Made by a program: the position numbers and the translations under genes
The notes under the pieces: model-generated
What the model saw: only the letters and a program-made list of their open reading frames with translations
What the model was told of the DNA's origin: nothing
Database searches by the model: none
Assembly (NCBI GenBank): GCA_029977865.1
Contig: JAPOKA010000021.1
Coordinates: 1 to 45,617, forward strand
Source: a bacterium
GTDB lineage: Bacteria; Planctomycetota; Phycisphaerae; Phycisphaerales; SM1A02
Direction: 5' to 3'
Length of the DNA: 45,617 bases
Shown here: piece by piece, positions 8,233 to 17,732 of the stretch
How the letters are laid out: each line of letters starts with the position of its first letter
How positions within the stretch are numbered: the stretch's first letter is position 1

Positions 8233-9660
8233 TCACGCCGGCGAGACTCGGGTGTGGTCGAGGGGCTGCACCAGTCGCCGGGTCCAGAGCGCCAACATCG
8301 TCGAAAGGCCCAGAAGCAAGGCACCGGTGGCCTGGTGGGCGCTGGTGATGAGCAGTTCCCAGACCGGAATCTCGACACCCGGTCGGACGAACACCGCAAC
8401 CAGCGCCGCGGTGCCCAGCAGCAGCTGCAACACGATCGCCGCGATGAGGGCGAGACCCAGTCGCCGCAGCACCGGGCGATCGCCGTGGCGACCCCAGCTT
8501 CGAACCCCGACCGCGATCGCCAACGCGGCCACCAGCACGCCGAAGGCGATGTGGGAGTGCAGCGCCCACAGCGGATGCTCGACCAGCCCGGCCTCGCCGT
8601 GCACCTGAAGGTGGCGATAGCACGCACCCAGGACCAACTGCCCGATCAGGCAGAACGGCAACGCCGAGGCGAGGAAGCGATCGGTCTCCGCGGTGGCGTT
8701 CGCACTGGCGATGGAGCTTCGCCAGGAGCCGCTGGTGACCACCGCAAGCCCGCAGAAGGTCGCGAAGATCACCTGGCCGAAGGCCCCGTGCACGATGGCG
8801 AGGGTGAGGTTCGGAGCGAGGTCGGAGGCGTCCTGACTGAGAGTGAGGGTGCCGGTCACCCGCAAGCCGCCGAGCAGCCCTTGCACGCAGACCATCGCCA
8901 GCACCACGACGGCGGTCCCGCGGATCGCGGCACGTCGATCGAGCCGCCACGCGAGCACCAGGAACGTGAGCGTGGTCACGCCGACGAGCATGCCGTAGAG
9001 GCGATGGGCGTGCTCGTAGTAGATCCCTCCGGTCATCTCGCTCAGCGGATAGAGCAGCATGTTGTGGCCGAACGAGTTCGGCCAGTCCGGCACCGCCAGC
9101 CCGGCCTCGAGTCCGGTCACGAGTCCGCCGGTGATGAGCAGCAGGAAGACCGCGGTGGCGGCGACGGCTGCAAAGAGCCCCAAGGGCGAAACGTCGGTTC
9201 GAATCGGACTGCGGGCCGCTCCCAAGGCGCCGCCCGCGGCACCGACCAGCACGGAGATCGCATAGAGGCCGGCAATCCAACCGGCTGCGGTGCCAAGATC
9301 CGAGTTCCCGCCGAACAGGCTTCCCACGATCAGGAGATTGACGGTGGCGGAGACCAATCCGACGCGAACCCCCCGCCTCCATCCGGGCACGTGGGCCGCG
9401 GCCGCCGGGCGGAGTCGCCCCGCCACCATCGCGACCGCACCCAGCACCGCGATGGTCACCGCGAAGAGGGCTTCACCGATCACCAATCCCGGCGCGGTCA
9501 TGCAGAGATACCCGACCGCCCACATGGCGACCGTCGCGGCAAAGCCGAGGGCGAGATCGAGGGTGAAGGTCCCCGCCGTCGAACTGGCTGCAGTCGTCTC
9601 GAGCGTGCGCTTCGACACGGCTGGCGAGGTCTCGGGAGCGGCGATGGCGGTCGGAGTCAT
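8233..9660 (-). CDS. ctaA: Heme A synthase (COX15/CtaA) with N-terminal membrane extension
   Basis: CtaA oxidises the C8 methyl of heme O to the formyl group of heme A in the cytoplasmic membrane. The catalytic core covers roughly residues 160-475: GLVTGLEAGLAVPDWP, the family EHAHR motif with TM helices, then IVHGAFGQ, LWALHSH and TSAHQATGA supplying the paired heme histidines. At 475 residues it is longer than the usual 300-360. The first ~150 residues hold about four extra TM helices (VAMWAVGYLCMTAPG..., LLIVGSLFGGNSD, WIAGLYAISVLVGAAGG) not needed in other CtaA proteins. The start is the ATG at 9660; an upstream in-frame codon at 9708 adds only basic residues. It is divergent from ctaB across a 112-bp region with a perfect inverted repeat. 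Confidence 0.93.
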   Translation of the reverse strand: MTPTAIAAPETSPAVSKRTLETTAASSTAGTFTLDLALGFAATVAMWAVGYLCMTAPGLVIGEALFAVTIAVLGAVAMVAGRLRPAAAAHVPGWRRGVRVGLVSATVNLLIVGSLFGGNSDLGTAAGWIAGLYAISVLVGAAGGALGAARSPIRTDVSPLGLFAAVAATAVFLLLITGGLVTGLEAGLAVPDWPNSFGHNMLLYPLSEMTGGIYYEHAHRLYGMLVGVTTLTFLVLAWRLDRRAAIRGTAVVVLAMVCVQGLLGGLRVTGTLTLSQDASDLAPNLTLAIVHGAFGQVIFATFCGLAVVTSGSWRSSIASANATAETDRFLASALPFCLIGQLVLGACYRHLQVHGEAGLVEHPLWALHSHIAFGVLVAALAIAVGVRSWGRHGDRPVLRRLGLALIAAIVLQLLLGTAALVAVFVRPGVEIPVWELLITSAHQATGALLLGLSTMLALWTRRLVQPLDHTRVSPA

Positions 9661-9697
9661 GGCGTCGATTCCGCGTCGGGGGCACGCGTGGATTCGT

Positions 9698-9730
9698 CGT
9701 CCCGGCATCCTCTTGGAAGCAGCCGGGACG
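9698..9730. promoter_or_regulatory. Perfect 9-bp inverted repeat between ctaA and ctaB
   Basis: CGTCCCGGC (9698-9706) and GCCGGGACG (9722-9730) are exact reverse complements separated by 15 bp. The repeat sits in the divergent ctaA/ctaB promoter region and covers the -35 position for the ctaB -10 candidate at 9746. It could be an operator for joint control of heme A synthesis or a leader hairpin for ctaA. Confidence 0.4.
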
Positions 9731-9745
9731 CGATCGCGAAGGCCA

Positions 9746-9751
9746 TACTAT
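9746..9751 (+). promoter_or_regulatory. Candidate -10 box of ctaB
   Basis: TACTAT matches TATAAT in five of six positions and lies 21 nt upstream of the ctaB ATG at 9773. No -35 consensus is evident; that position falls in the inverted repeat. Confidence 0.35.
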
Positions 9752-9772
9752 GACGCGTCTCCCCGCCCCACG

Positions 9773-10888
9773 ATGCACGCTTCCACCCCCGACGCGCCGG
9801 CCTCCGATTCCGCCTCACTCGAGGCGGATGCGGTGATCGAAGCCCCCTCCGCTCGTGACCGGCGCCGCGGAGGACTTGCGACCCTCTCCGAGCTCGCCAA
9901 GGCGCGCCTGACCATGCTGGTGCTGGCCACCACCGCAGCGGGATTCGTGCTTGCGGCGCCGGTCGCGATCGACTGGGCGGCGCTGGGGTGGACGGTCTTG
10001 GGCACCGGGCTCGCCGCGGCAAGCGCGAGCATGCTCAACCAGCTTGCAGAGATCGCTCGAGATGCGCGGATGCACCGCACCCGCGATCGCCCGCTTCCCG
10101 CCGGACGAGTGGGTCGCGTGCCGGTCTTCATCGGTGGGGTGATCCTGGGATACCTGGGTTTCGCGGTTCTCGCGCAGTTCACCACCATGCTCGCCGCGGC
10201 GCTTGCACTCGCGAACCTGCTGCTCTACGTGCTCGTCTACACACCCCTCAAGCCGCGAACCACCCTCAACACCCTCGTCGGCGCCGTCACCGGCGCCTTG
10301 CCGCCGATGATCGGGTGGGCGGCCGCCACCGGCGAACTTCCGGTGGCGGCATGGCTGCTCGGAGCGATCCTCTTCGTCTGGCAGTTGCCGCACTTCCTCG
10401 CCTTGGCGTGGATGTACCGCGACGACTACGAACGCGGCGGATTCCGCATGCTGCCGGCACTCGATCGCCACGGCGAAGTGACGAGCCTGGTCGTCCTTGC
10501 GGGAAGCCTGCTGCTTGTTCCGTTGGGTCTGATGGCGGTGCGTCTCGGCCTCGCGGGATGGTGGTACGCGATCGCATCGCTGCCGCTGGCGCTTTGGATG
10601 GCATGGCCGTCGTGGCGGCTCTGGCGAAGCCGAAGCCTCGAGGATGCGCGGCGGGTCTTCTTCTCGAGCCTCGCGTACCTTCCGCTGCTGCTGCTTGCGA
10701 TGGTGCTCGATCGCGGGCCGGTCGCGGCGCAGGCGTGGATCGACGGCGGCCGTGACGTCGTCGTTCCCGTCATGCAATCCGGCGAGAACGAGCCGCCGGA
10801 CGCTCGTCGCGCCGAAGCCGCCGCATCCACGGAAGGTGCGGACGCCGCCCCACGGACGGCAACTGCGCCTCGCACGTCGAGTCCATGA
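9773..10888 (+). CDS. ctaB: Protoheme IX farnesyltransferase (heme O synthase)
   Basis: CtaB transfers the farnesyl group to protoheme IX, making heme O in the membrane for conversion to heme A by CtaA. The 371-residue protein has the UbiA-family signatures: the first Asp-rich motif region NQLAEIARDARMHRTRDRPLPAGR (~84-107) and, after WQLPHFLALAWMYRDDYERGGFRMLP (~203-228), the second metal-diphosphate site. About nine TM helices are predicted. Compared with the usual NxxxExxxDxxMxRTxxRPLPxG motif, all key residues are present. The C-terminal ~40 residues are a non-conserved Ala/Pro-rich tail. I chose the ATG at 9773; the frame is open back to 9290, but that part is antisense to ctaA. Its stop overlaps the next gene's start (ATGA). 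Confidence 0.94.
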   Translation: MHASTPDAPASDSASLEADAVIEAPSARDRRRGGLATLSELAKARLTMLVLATTAAGFVLAAPVAIDWAALGWTVLGTGLAAASASMLNQLAEIARDARMHRTRDRPLPAGRVGRVPVFIGGVILGYLGFAVLAQFTTMLAAALALANLLLYVLVYTPLKPRTTLNTLVGAVTGALPPMIGWAAATGELPVAAWLLGAILFVWQLPHFLALAWMYRDDYERGGFRMLPALDRHGEVTSLVVLAGSLLLVPLGLMAVRLGLAGWWYAIASLPLALWMAWPSWRLWRSRSLEDARRVFFSSLAYLPLLLLAMVLDRGPVAAQAWIDGGRDVVVPVMQSGENEPPDARRAEAAASTEGADAAPRTATAPRTSSP

Positions 10889-11997
10889 TGGGCACGGACC
10901 GATCGGGCGACGCGACGTCCACCGCGATCGCGACACGTGGCCGAAGCGATCCATCGCTGCGTCGGCTGGCCTATGTCCTCGCGTCGATTGCATTGCTCGC
11001 CGCGGCGGCGGTGCTGGCATGGGCCGTTCTCGAGGGGAGCCGTCGCGTGCGGCCGATCGGAGACGGTCACGATCCGGCTTCGTACCAGTTCGACTTGGGG
11101 AGCCTCGCCGCCGATCCGGGACTCGCCGCCTCGGGACGACCGCGCGACTACCTGCCTTCGCTCGATCGGCCGCAGACGATCGCCGGGAGCGAGGTCGCTG
11201 AGTTCAACGCCAGCCATCGCCGCCGGCCGGTCGTCACCACGGATCGCGTGGTGGGGGTCGTGATCAACGGCGAGGCTCGCGCCTACCCCGTGCCCCTGCT
11301 CGAGGTGCACGAAATCGTCAACGACCAACTCGGCGGTGTCCCGATCGCAGTCTCCTTCAGCCCGCTCGCCGACATGGCGGTGGTCTTTCGCCGCGATATC
11401 GAGGGAGAAGTTCGGGAGTTCGGACTGAGCGGACTCATGCTCGACGCGACCCACCTCCTGTACGACCGAACGCGCACCAGCCCGCAGCCCGAGTCGTCCC
11501 CAAGCCTCTGGAGTCCGATCCGACTGCAGTCGGTGGCTGGTCCACTCGAGTCCGAACCCCTCTCGATCGTTCCGATGGTCTCGGTGGCGAACTGGGGCGA
11601 ATGGCTGAACACGCATCCCGAGACCACCGTCGCCCTCGGCGACCTCGGAAGCCAGGAACGTGACCGTCGCATCGACTACACCCAGTCGATCCGGAGTCCC
11701 GGGCTTCCGTTCCCGGTGGGTGGGATTGATCCCGCCGGCACCTCGCCGAGCGATTGGATCGCGTTGAAGAGCGGCGCGGTCGCGATTCGAGACGCGACCG
11801 GGAAGTGGCAGGTCCGCACCCTGGAAGACCTCCGGCTGCTTCCGCCAGCTCGAAGTTCCGACTCGACGCCGTTCTCCGCCGATCCGCAGCAGCGGACGGT
11901 TCTTGTTCACGTCGAGCCCGGCGCCGATCGAAGCCTGGTCGTGATCCCCTGCATGCACTTCGCCGCCGAGCGACTCGGGCCGAGGTCCCTGCCGTAG
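10885..11997 (+). CDS. DUF3179-domain membrane-anchored protein
   Basis: The 370-residue protein has one N-terminal TM anchor (residues ~27-50) and an exported DUF3179 domain (~115-365). Family landmarks are VVGVVINGEARAYPV, HEIVNDQLGGVPIAVSFSPL, the FGLSGLML...LLYDR segment, SLWSPI and WLNTHPETTV. Most DUF3179 proteins carry two cysteines in a YCPLCNT-like motif; here the position reads SFSPLADMA, so both are missing. The function of the family is unknown. The start overlaps the ctaB stop by 4 nt (ATGA), which implies translational coupling. The context suggests a link to oxidase assembly or heme A insertion, but that is inference only. It converges with the ABC exporter, 10 bp away. Confidence 0.85.
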   Translation: MMGTDRSGDATSTAIATRGRSDPSLRRLAYVLASIALLAAAAVLAWAVLEGSRRVRPIGDGHDPASYQFDLGSLAADPGLAASGRPRDYLPSLDRPQTIAGSEVAEFNASHRRRPVVTTDRVVGVVINGEARAYPVPLLEVHEIVNDQLGGVPIAVSFSPLADMAVVFRRDIEGEVREFGLSGLMLDATHLLYDRTRTSPQPESSPSLWSPIRLQSVAGPLESEPLSIVPMVSVANWGEWLNTHPETTVALGDLGSQERDRRIDYTQSIRSPGLPFPVGGIDPAGTSPSDWIALKSGAVAIRDATGKWQVRTLEDLRLLPPARSSDSTPFSADPQQRTVLVHVEPGADRSLVVIPCMHFAAERLGPRSLP

Positions 11998-12007
11998 TCC
12001 GCCGCCT

Positions 12008-13903
12008 TCAACTCGCCGAGGCGGGGTCGGCCAAGCCGGCCATCTTGCGGAATCGCTCCGACTGCGCCACGAGTTCATCGAAGGTGCCCGAGCGAATCAC
12101 CCGCCCGCTCTCGAACTCGAAGATCATGTCGCACTTGCGAACCGTGCTCAATCGGTGCGCGATCAGCACGATGGTCCGCTGGCCCTGCAGGGCCTCGATC
12201 GCATCCATCACTTCTCGCTCGGTGATCCCGTCCAAGGCGCTGGTGGCCTCATCGAACACCAGGACACTGGCATCGCGATAGAGCGCTCGCGCGATCCCGA
12301 TCCGCTGCCGCTGTCCCCCGCTCAGTTTCACTCCACGCTCACCGATTCGCTCCTGGTATCCATGCTCAAGCGAATCGACGAACTCCTCGATTCGCGCGAG
12401 TCGGCCCGCCTCGCGGAGGCGATCCTGATCGATCTGGTCGGGATGGACGCCAAACGCCACATTCTCCGCGATGGTCCCGTCGGTCAGGAAGATGTTCTGA
12501 GGAACGTAGGCGAGGTTGAGCTGCCAAACCTCTCGGGTCGTGTCGTCGACCTCCCTTCCATCCACCTTCAGTCGTCCACGCTGGGGAACCAGGAGACCAA
12601 GGAGCACATCCGCGAGGGTCGTCTTGCCGGAGCCGCTGGGCCCGACGAATCCCACGGTGGCTCCCGCCGGAATGCTCATGCGCACATTGTTCAGCACCAG
12701 CGGCCGATCGTCGGCATAGCGGAACGACACATCCTCGACCTCGATCGACTGAAGCGGCTGCACCACCCGTTCCTTGAGCTCGATGGCACGCTGCCCTGCC
12801 GAGCGAAGTCGAGCGCGGCCGCGCTCGAGATCGGAGGCCAGCTCCTCGAAGGCCGATCGATTGGCTCGCATGGTGGCGGCCTGCTGGAAGCACCACTGCA
12901 GCGACGGCAGGAGCCGATACGCCGCCAGCCCCAGGAAGGAGATCTTCGCCAGCCACCCCGACATGCCGTCGGAGTCGAAACTGAGAAGAAGGGCAACGGT
13001 CACAAGTCCGCCGACGGCCACTCCCTCCAGCAGGTACTTCGGGCTGATCGAAAGGATCTGGGCGTTGGCCTGCACCCGGGAACTCTCCCAGCAGTTCCTC
13101 TGGAACTCGCTCCGGAAGACCTCTCGGCTGTGCAGGACGATGATCTCCTTGATCCCGCCGAAGCCCTCCGAGAGCGCCTTCATTCGAGCGGCACCGGTTT
13201 CGGATTGGCGTCGCCCGTACTCGGCGAGCTTCCTCCGCACCAGGAAGTAGATCAGCCCGTAGGCTCCTCCCAGCCCGGCTGCCGTGGAAAGCGCGATCAC
13301 GGGATCCACGAACACGATGGCGACCACGATCGAGAACGAGATCACCACGTTGTTGGTGAACGCCACCGCCTGCATCAGTATCCCGCGGGTGATGCGGTCG
13401 ATCTGCGCGGTGGTGTTGTTCACCAACGTTGCGCTGTTGGTTCGTGCGTGGAACAGGTAGTCGCGGTTGAGATACTCGGAGAACAGCGTGATCTGAAAGT
13501 CGTTGCCGATCCAGAACGCGAATCTGGTCGTCGCCAAGCCACCGAGCAGATTGAGCAGGTTCGAAGCGATGATGACGACGACCACTCCGATGCCGAGGCA
13601 CACCAGGAACCGCTGCTCACTCGAGAAGTTGAAGAATCGGTAGGTCCTCTCGAGCCACGAGTTGGTATGCACCAGTTGCGGATCGGCGAGCACCGCGAAG
13701 AACGGCATGACCGCGGCGATCCCCGCCACCGTCGACACCGCCATGAGGAGCGAGACGAATTGCAGCAGCACGAGCCGCCGCCTCTGACGGGGATCGAGCA
13801 GCCTCCAGATTTCGACCAGCGTCTTCCGCAAGGTTGGAATCCAGTTCCCGGGAGGTCCACGGGGAACTCGCCAGAACAGGATAGTCTCGGTCCGACCGCT
13901 CAC
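12008..13903 (-). CDS. ABC exporter, fused permease and ATPase
   Basis: A 631-residue half-transporter of the MsbA/PglK type. About six TM helices span residues ~45-340. The ATPase has Walker A GPSGSGKTT at 421-429, the Q-loop YVPQN, signature LSGGQRQR at 527-534, Walker B VLVFDE at 547-552 and the H-loop histidine at 583. Such proteins flip lipid-linked sugars, lipids or peptides outward. The substrate is not deducible; N-terminal features (KTLVEIWRLLDP) resemble lipid-linked oligosaccharide flippases. The start is uncertain. The ATG at 13903 gives 24 non-family residues, and a -10-like TATCCT lies inside that stretch, so a TTG at 13831 (LRKTLVEIW) may be the true start. It may be a separate transcription unit at the end of the respiratory operon. 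Confidence 0.9.
   Translation of the reverse strand: MSGRTETILFWRVPRGPPGNWIPTLRKTLVEIWRLLDPRQRRRLVLLQFVSLLMAVSTVAGIAAVMPFFAVLADPQLVHTNSWLERTYRFFNFSSEQRFLVCLGIGVVVVIIASNLLNLLGGLATTRFAFWIGNDFQITLFSEYLNRDYLFHARTNSATLVNNTTAQIDRITRGILMQAVAFTNNVVISFSIVVAIVFVDPVIALSTAAGLGGAYGLIYFLVRRKLAEYGRRQSETGAARMKALSEGFGGIKEIIVLHSREVFRSEFQRNCWESSRVQANAQILSISPKYLLEGVAVGGLVTVALLLSFDSDGMSGWLAKISFLGLAAYRLLPSLQWCFQQAATMRANRSAFEELASDLERGRARLRSAGQRAIELKERVVQPLQSIEVEDVSFRYADDRPLVLNNVRMSIPAGATVGFVGPSGSGKTTLADVLLGLLVPQRGRLKVDGREVDDTTREVWQLNLAYVPQNIFLTDGTIAENVAFGVHPDQIDQDRLREAGRLARIEEFVDSLEHGYQERIGERGVKLSGGQRQRIGIARALYRDASVLVFDEATSALDGITEREVMDAIEALQGQRTIVLIAHRLSTVRKCDMIFEFESGRVIRSGTFDELVAQSERFRKMAGLADPASAS
13878..13883 (-). 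promoter_or_regulatory. Candidate internal -10 box for the ABC exporter
   Basis: Minus-strand TATCCT lies within the first codons of the longest exporter frame. If used, translation would have to begin downstream, for example at the TTG at 13831, and the exporter would be transcribed apart from the oxidase genes. Confidence 0.2.
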
Positions 13904-13916
13904 TCGGTTCAGCGAA

Positions 13917-14522
13917 TCAGCGCGACGACCAGATCAGCAGCAGATAGAGACCAATCCAGGCCGCGGCAAGAAAGTGCCAGTACATGGCGATCAAGGATCC
14001 CGACGCCCGGCTTGTCGGCGGCTCGGACTCGAGCCTCCTTCGTCCGAGAATCCATCCGAGGGCCGCAAGGCCTCCGAGCACGTGTAGCGCGTGGATGGCG
14101 GTCAGGACGTAGAACGCCCAACCGAAGAGGTCGCGATTCGGAGTCAGTCCCTCGGACCAGAGTCGGATCCAGGCCACCGATTGCAGTGTCAGGAATCCCA
14201 CTCCGAGCGCGAGGGCCATCCAAAGCCAGAACCTCGGATTGCCCGCCCGACGAGCCGTTCGCTTGGACCACTCCAGCGCTCCGCTCACCAAGACCAGCAC
14301 CACGGTGCTCGCGTAGAGGATCGGGGGAAGCGGCGGCGCTCCCGCCCCGGCCCAGAGCGGACTCGAACCCAGATCGATGCGGATCGCCGCGAACGCGATC
14401 ATCGCCGCGGCGAAGAAGACCCCCAGCACGACCAGGAACACCCACATCCCGAAGCGGCCGGCTTCGATCCGCTGCCGCGGATCTTCGAAGGGCGAATCCG
14501 AGCGAGGCGTCGAGGCGGGCAT
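13917..14522 (-). CDS. Second cytochrome c oxidase subunit III-like protein
   Basis: A 201-residue membrane protein with about five TM helices. It shows subunit III landmarks: RFGMWVFLVVLGVFFAAAMIAF near the N-terminus (matching KLGMWLFLATEILFFGG in the main subunit III), FYVLTAIHALHVLGGLAAL and the closing YWHFLAAAWIGLYLLL. It is much shorter and more diverged than the CoxC encoded at 15009-15977. It follows subunit IV by 32 nt in the same direction. Many A2-type oxidase loci carry an extra subunit III-like gene. Whether it replaces or supplements CoxC in the complex is unknown. Confidence 0.85.
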   Translation of the reverse strand: MPASTPRSDSPFEDPRQRIEAGRFGMWVFLVVLGVFFAAAMIAFAAIRIDLGSSPLWAGAGAPPLPPILYASTVVLVLVSGALEWSKRTARRAGNPRFWLWMALALGVGFLTLQSVAWIRLWSEGLTPNRDLFGWAFYVLTAIHALHVLGGLAALGWILGRRRLESEPPTSRASGSLIAMYWHFLAAAWIGLYLLLIWSSR

Positions 14523-14554
14523 GGTCGCTCCGATGCCTCAGCGATGGCGTTGAC

Positions 14555-14989
14555 TCAGTAGCCGAGCCTTCCGGTCGTCTTGTCTTCGGTGATCGGCGCG
14601 TACGGCGCGTCCGCGTCGAGCACTTCCTGGACGAACTTGGGATTGCCGTTGTAGAGGCTCGGCCGGTACATCCGCGTGTCGGTCATGACGATGCCGACCA
14701 GCAGCACCACAAAGATGATCGAGCCCACCAGCACCAGCGAGTTGAATGGTCGATCCCAGAAGAGGTGCATGAAGATCAGGATCACCAGCACCGCCTTCAC
14801 CACCGCAACGCCCAACGCCACCACGATGTTGAACTCCCCGACGTCGATGTAACGCACCGCCACCGTGACCACGGTGAGCAGCAGCAGGGCGAGCCCGGTC
14901 AACACCAGGGTTCGCACCGGAACGAGGTGGCCGACGAGCGGGTGGGGCTCGCCGTCGCCGTGGCCGTGTTGATCGTGGTGCGCGCTCAT
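14555..14989 (-). CDS. Cytochrome c oxidase subunit IV (CtaF-type)
   Basis: A 144-residue protein of the prokaryotic COX4 family, a small integral subunit thought to stabilise the heme-copper oxidase. It has three TM helices: VLTGLALLLLTVVTVAV, FNIVVALGVAVVKAVLVILIFMHL (the family VVKAxLVxxxFMHL signature) and VLVGSIIFVVLLVGIVMTD. The N-terminus is histidine-rich (HHDQHGHGDGEPH). The C-terminal 40 residues extend beyond the usual end. It starts 19 nt after coxC. Confidence 0.9.
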   Translation of the reverse strand: MSAHHDQHGHGDGEPHPLVGHLVPVRTLVLTGLALLLLTVVTVAVRYIDVGEFNIVVALGVAVVKAVLVILIFMHLFWDRPFNSLVLVGSIIFVVLLVGIVMTDTRMYRPSLYNGNPKFVQEVLDADAPYAPITEDKTTGRLGY

Positions 14990-15008
14990 GGATGCCTCGC
15001 CGATGCGG

Positions 15009-15976
15009 TCAGTGAATCAGGTAGAAGAGCGGGAACAGGAAGATCCAGATCAGGTCGACGATGTGCCAGTAGAGGCCGCCGAGATCGACCGGAGTGAAGT
15101 ACTTGCTTCCGAAGTGGCCCTTGAGGCCCCGCCAGATGAGCCAGCCGATCACGATCATGCCCACCACCACGTGGATGCCGTGCAGGCCGGTCATGGCGTA
15201 GTAGATCGCGAAGAACTGGTGGGTCCCCACCGGCATCTTCGGATCCTCGAGGTGCTTGATCGCGGGCTCCTCGGCGGTCTCGGGATAGTGCGAGACCGCG
15301 GTCGGCTTGCCCTGCGGATCGGAGAGGCCAGACGGACCCACCGGCGCCTTCGCGATCACCGAGGCTTCGGCGGGAGGCATGGCGAACATCGCCGCGACCG
15401 GTGAAGCCTCGCCCAGCGCCGCGGTCTCGAAGGTCGGAGCGGGCGCGGCCTCGGCGGGCGGCGGCGTGCTGACCTCCTTGGCGATCTCCTCGTCCGCGGG
15501 CACGTAGAAGGTGGGTCCCCAGACCAGATGCTCGTGGATCTTGTGGGTGTACTCGAAGTACTTGATCACCATGAAGCCCACCGCTCCGAAGAAGGTGAGC
15601 ACCAGGCAGACGATCATCGCCGGGATCTTGTCGGTCTGGGCGAAGCGGACCGCGAGGGCCATGGTGAGGCTCGACACGATCAGCACACAGGTGTTGATGC
15701 CACCCATGATGGTGTCGAGGTAGTTCGCGCTGTAGGCGAACACCTCGGGGTTCTTGAAGCGAAGCACCGCGTAGGCCGCGAAGAGCCCGCCGAAGAAGAG
15801 GATCTCGGTCGCGAGGAAGAGCCACATGCCGAGCTTGCCGCTGTCGAACTGCTGCGCGGGCGTCTCGAAGTGGTGGGCGAGGAAGGGGAACTCGGAGTGG
15901 CCGTGGCCATGGTCATCATGGCCGTGCCCATGACCGTCGCCGCCCGAGGATTCCGATTGCGCCGGGATCGCCGACA

Positions 15977-15977
<1 letters not shown>
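15009..15977 (-). CDS. coxC: Cytochrome c oxidase subunit III with large loop insertion
   Basis: Subunit III supports proton uptake and stability of the oxidase. The 322-residue protein opens with a His/Gly-rich segment (residues 13-28). KLGMWLFLATEILFFGGLFAAY (48-69), a second helix pair, GAVGFMVIKYFEYTHKI (131-147), then after an insertion FFAIYYAMTGLHGIHVVVGMIVIGWL (255-280) and the terminal YWHIVDLIWIFLFPLFYL follow. Residues ~160-248 are an Ala/Pro/Glu-rich insertion between helices that most subunit III proteins lack. The ATG overlaps the coxA stop by one base (TGATG), indicating coupled translation. Confidence 0.93.
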
Positions 15978-17686
<1,709 letters not shown>

Positions 17687-17732
17687 GTTCGTCTCCCGGG
17701 GCCGTCCGGCCCCGCAGCGCAGGTGCGTCCGT

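Noticed and set aside
12155-15097. A 980-codon plus-strand frame opposite the ABC exporter and oxidase subunits.
   Set aside because: Composition is Arg/His/Gln-rich with no domain, as expected of an antisense frame.
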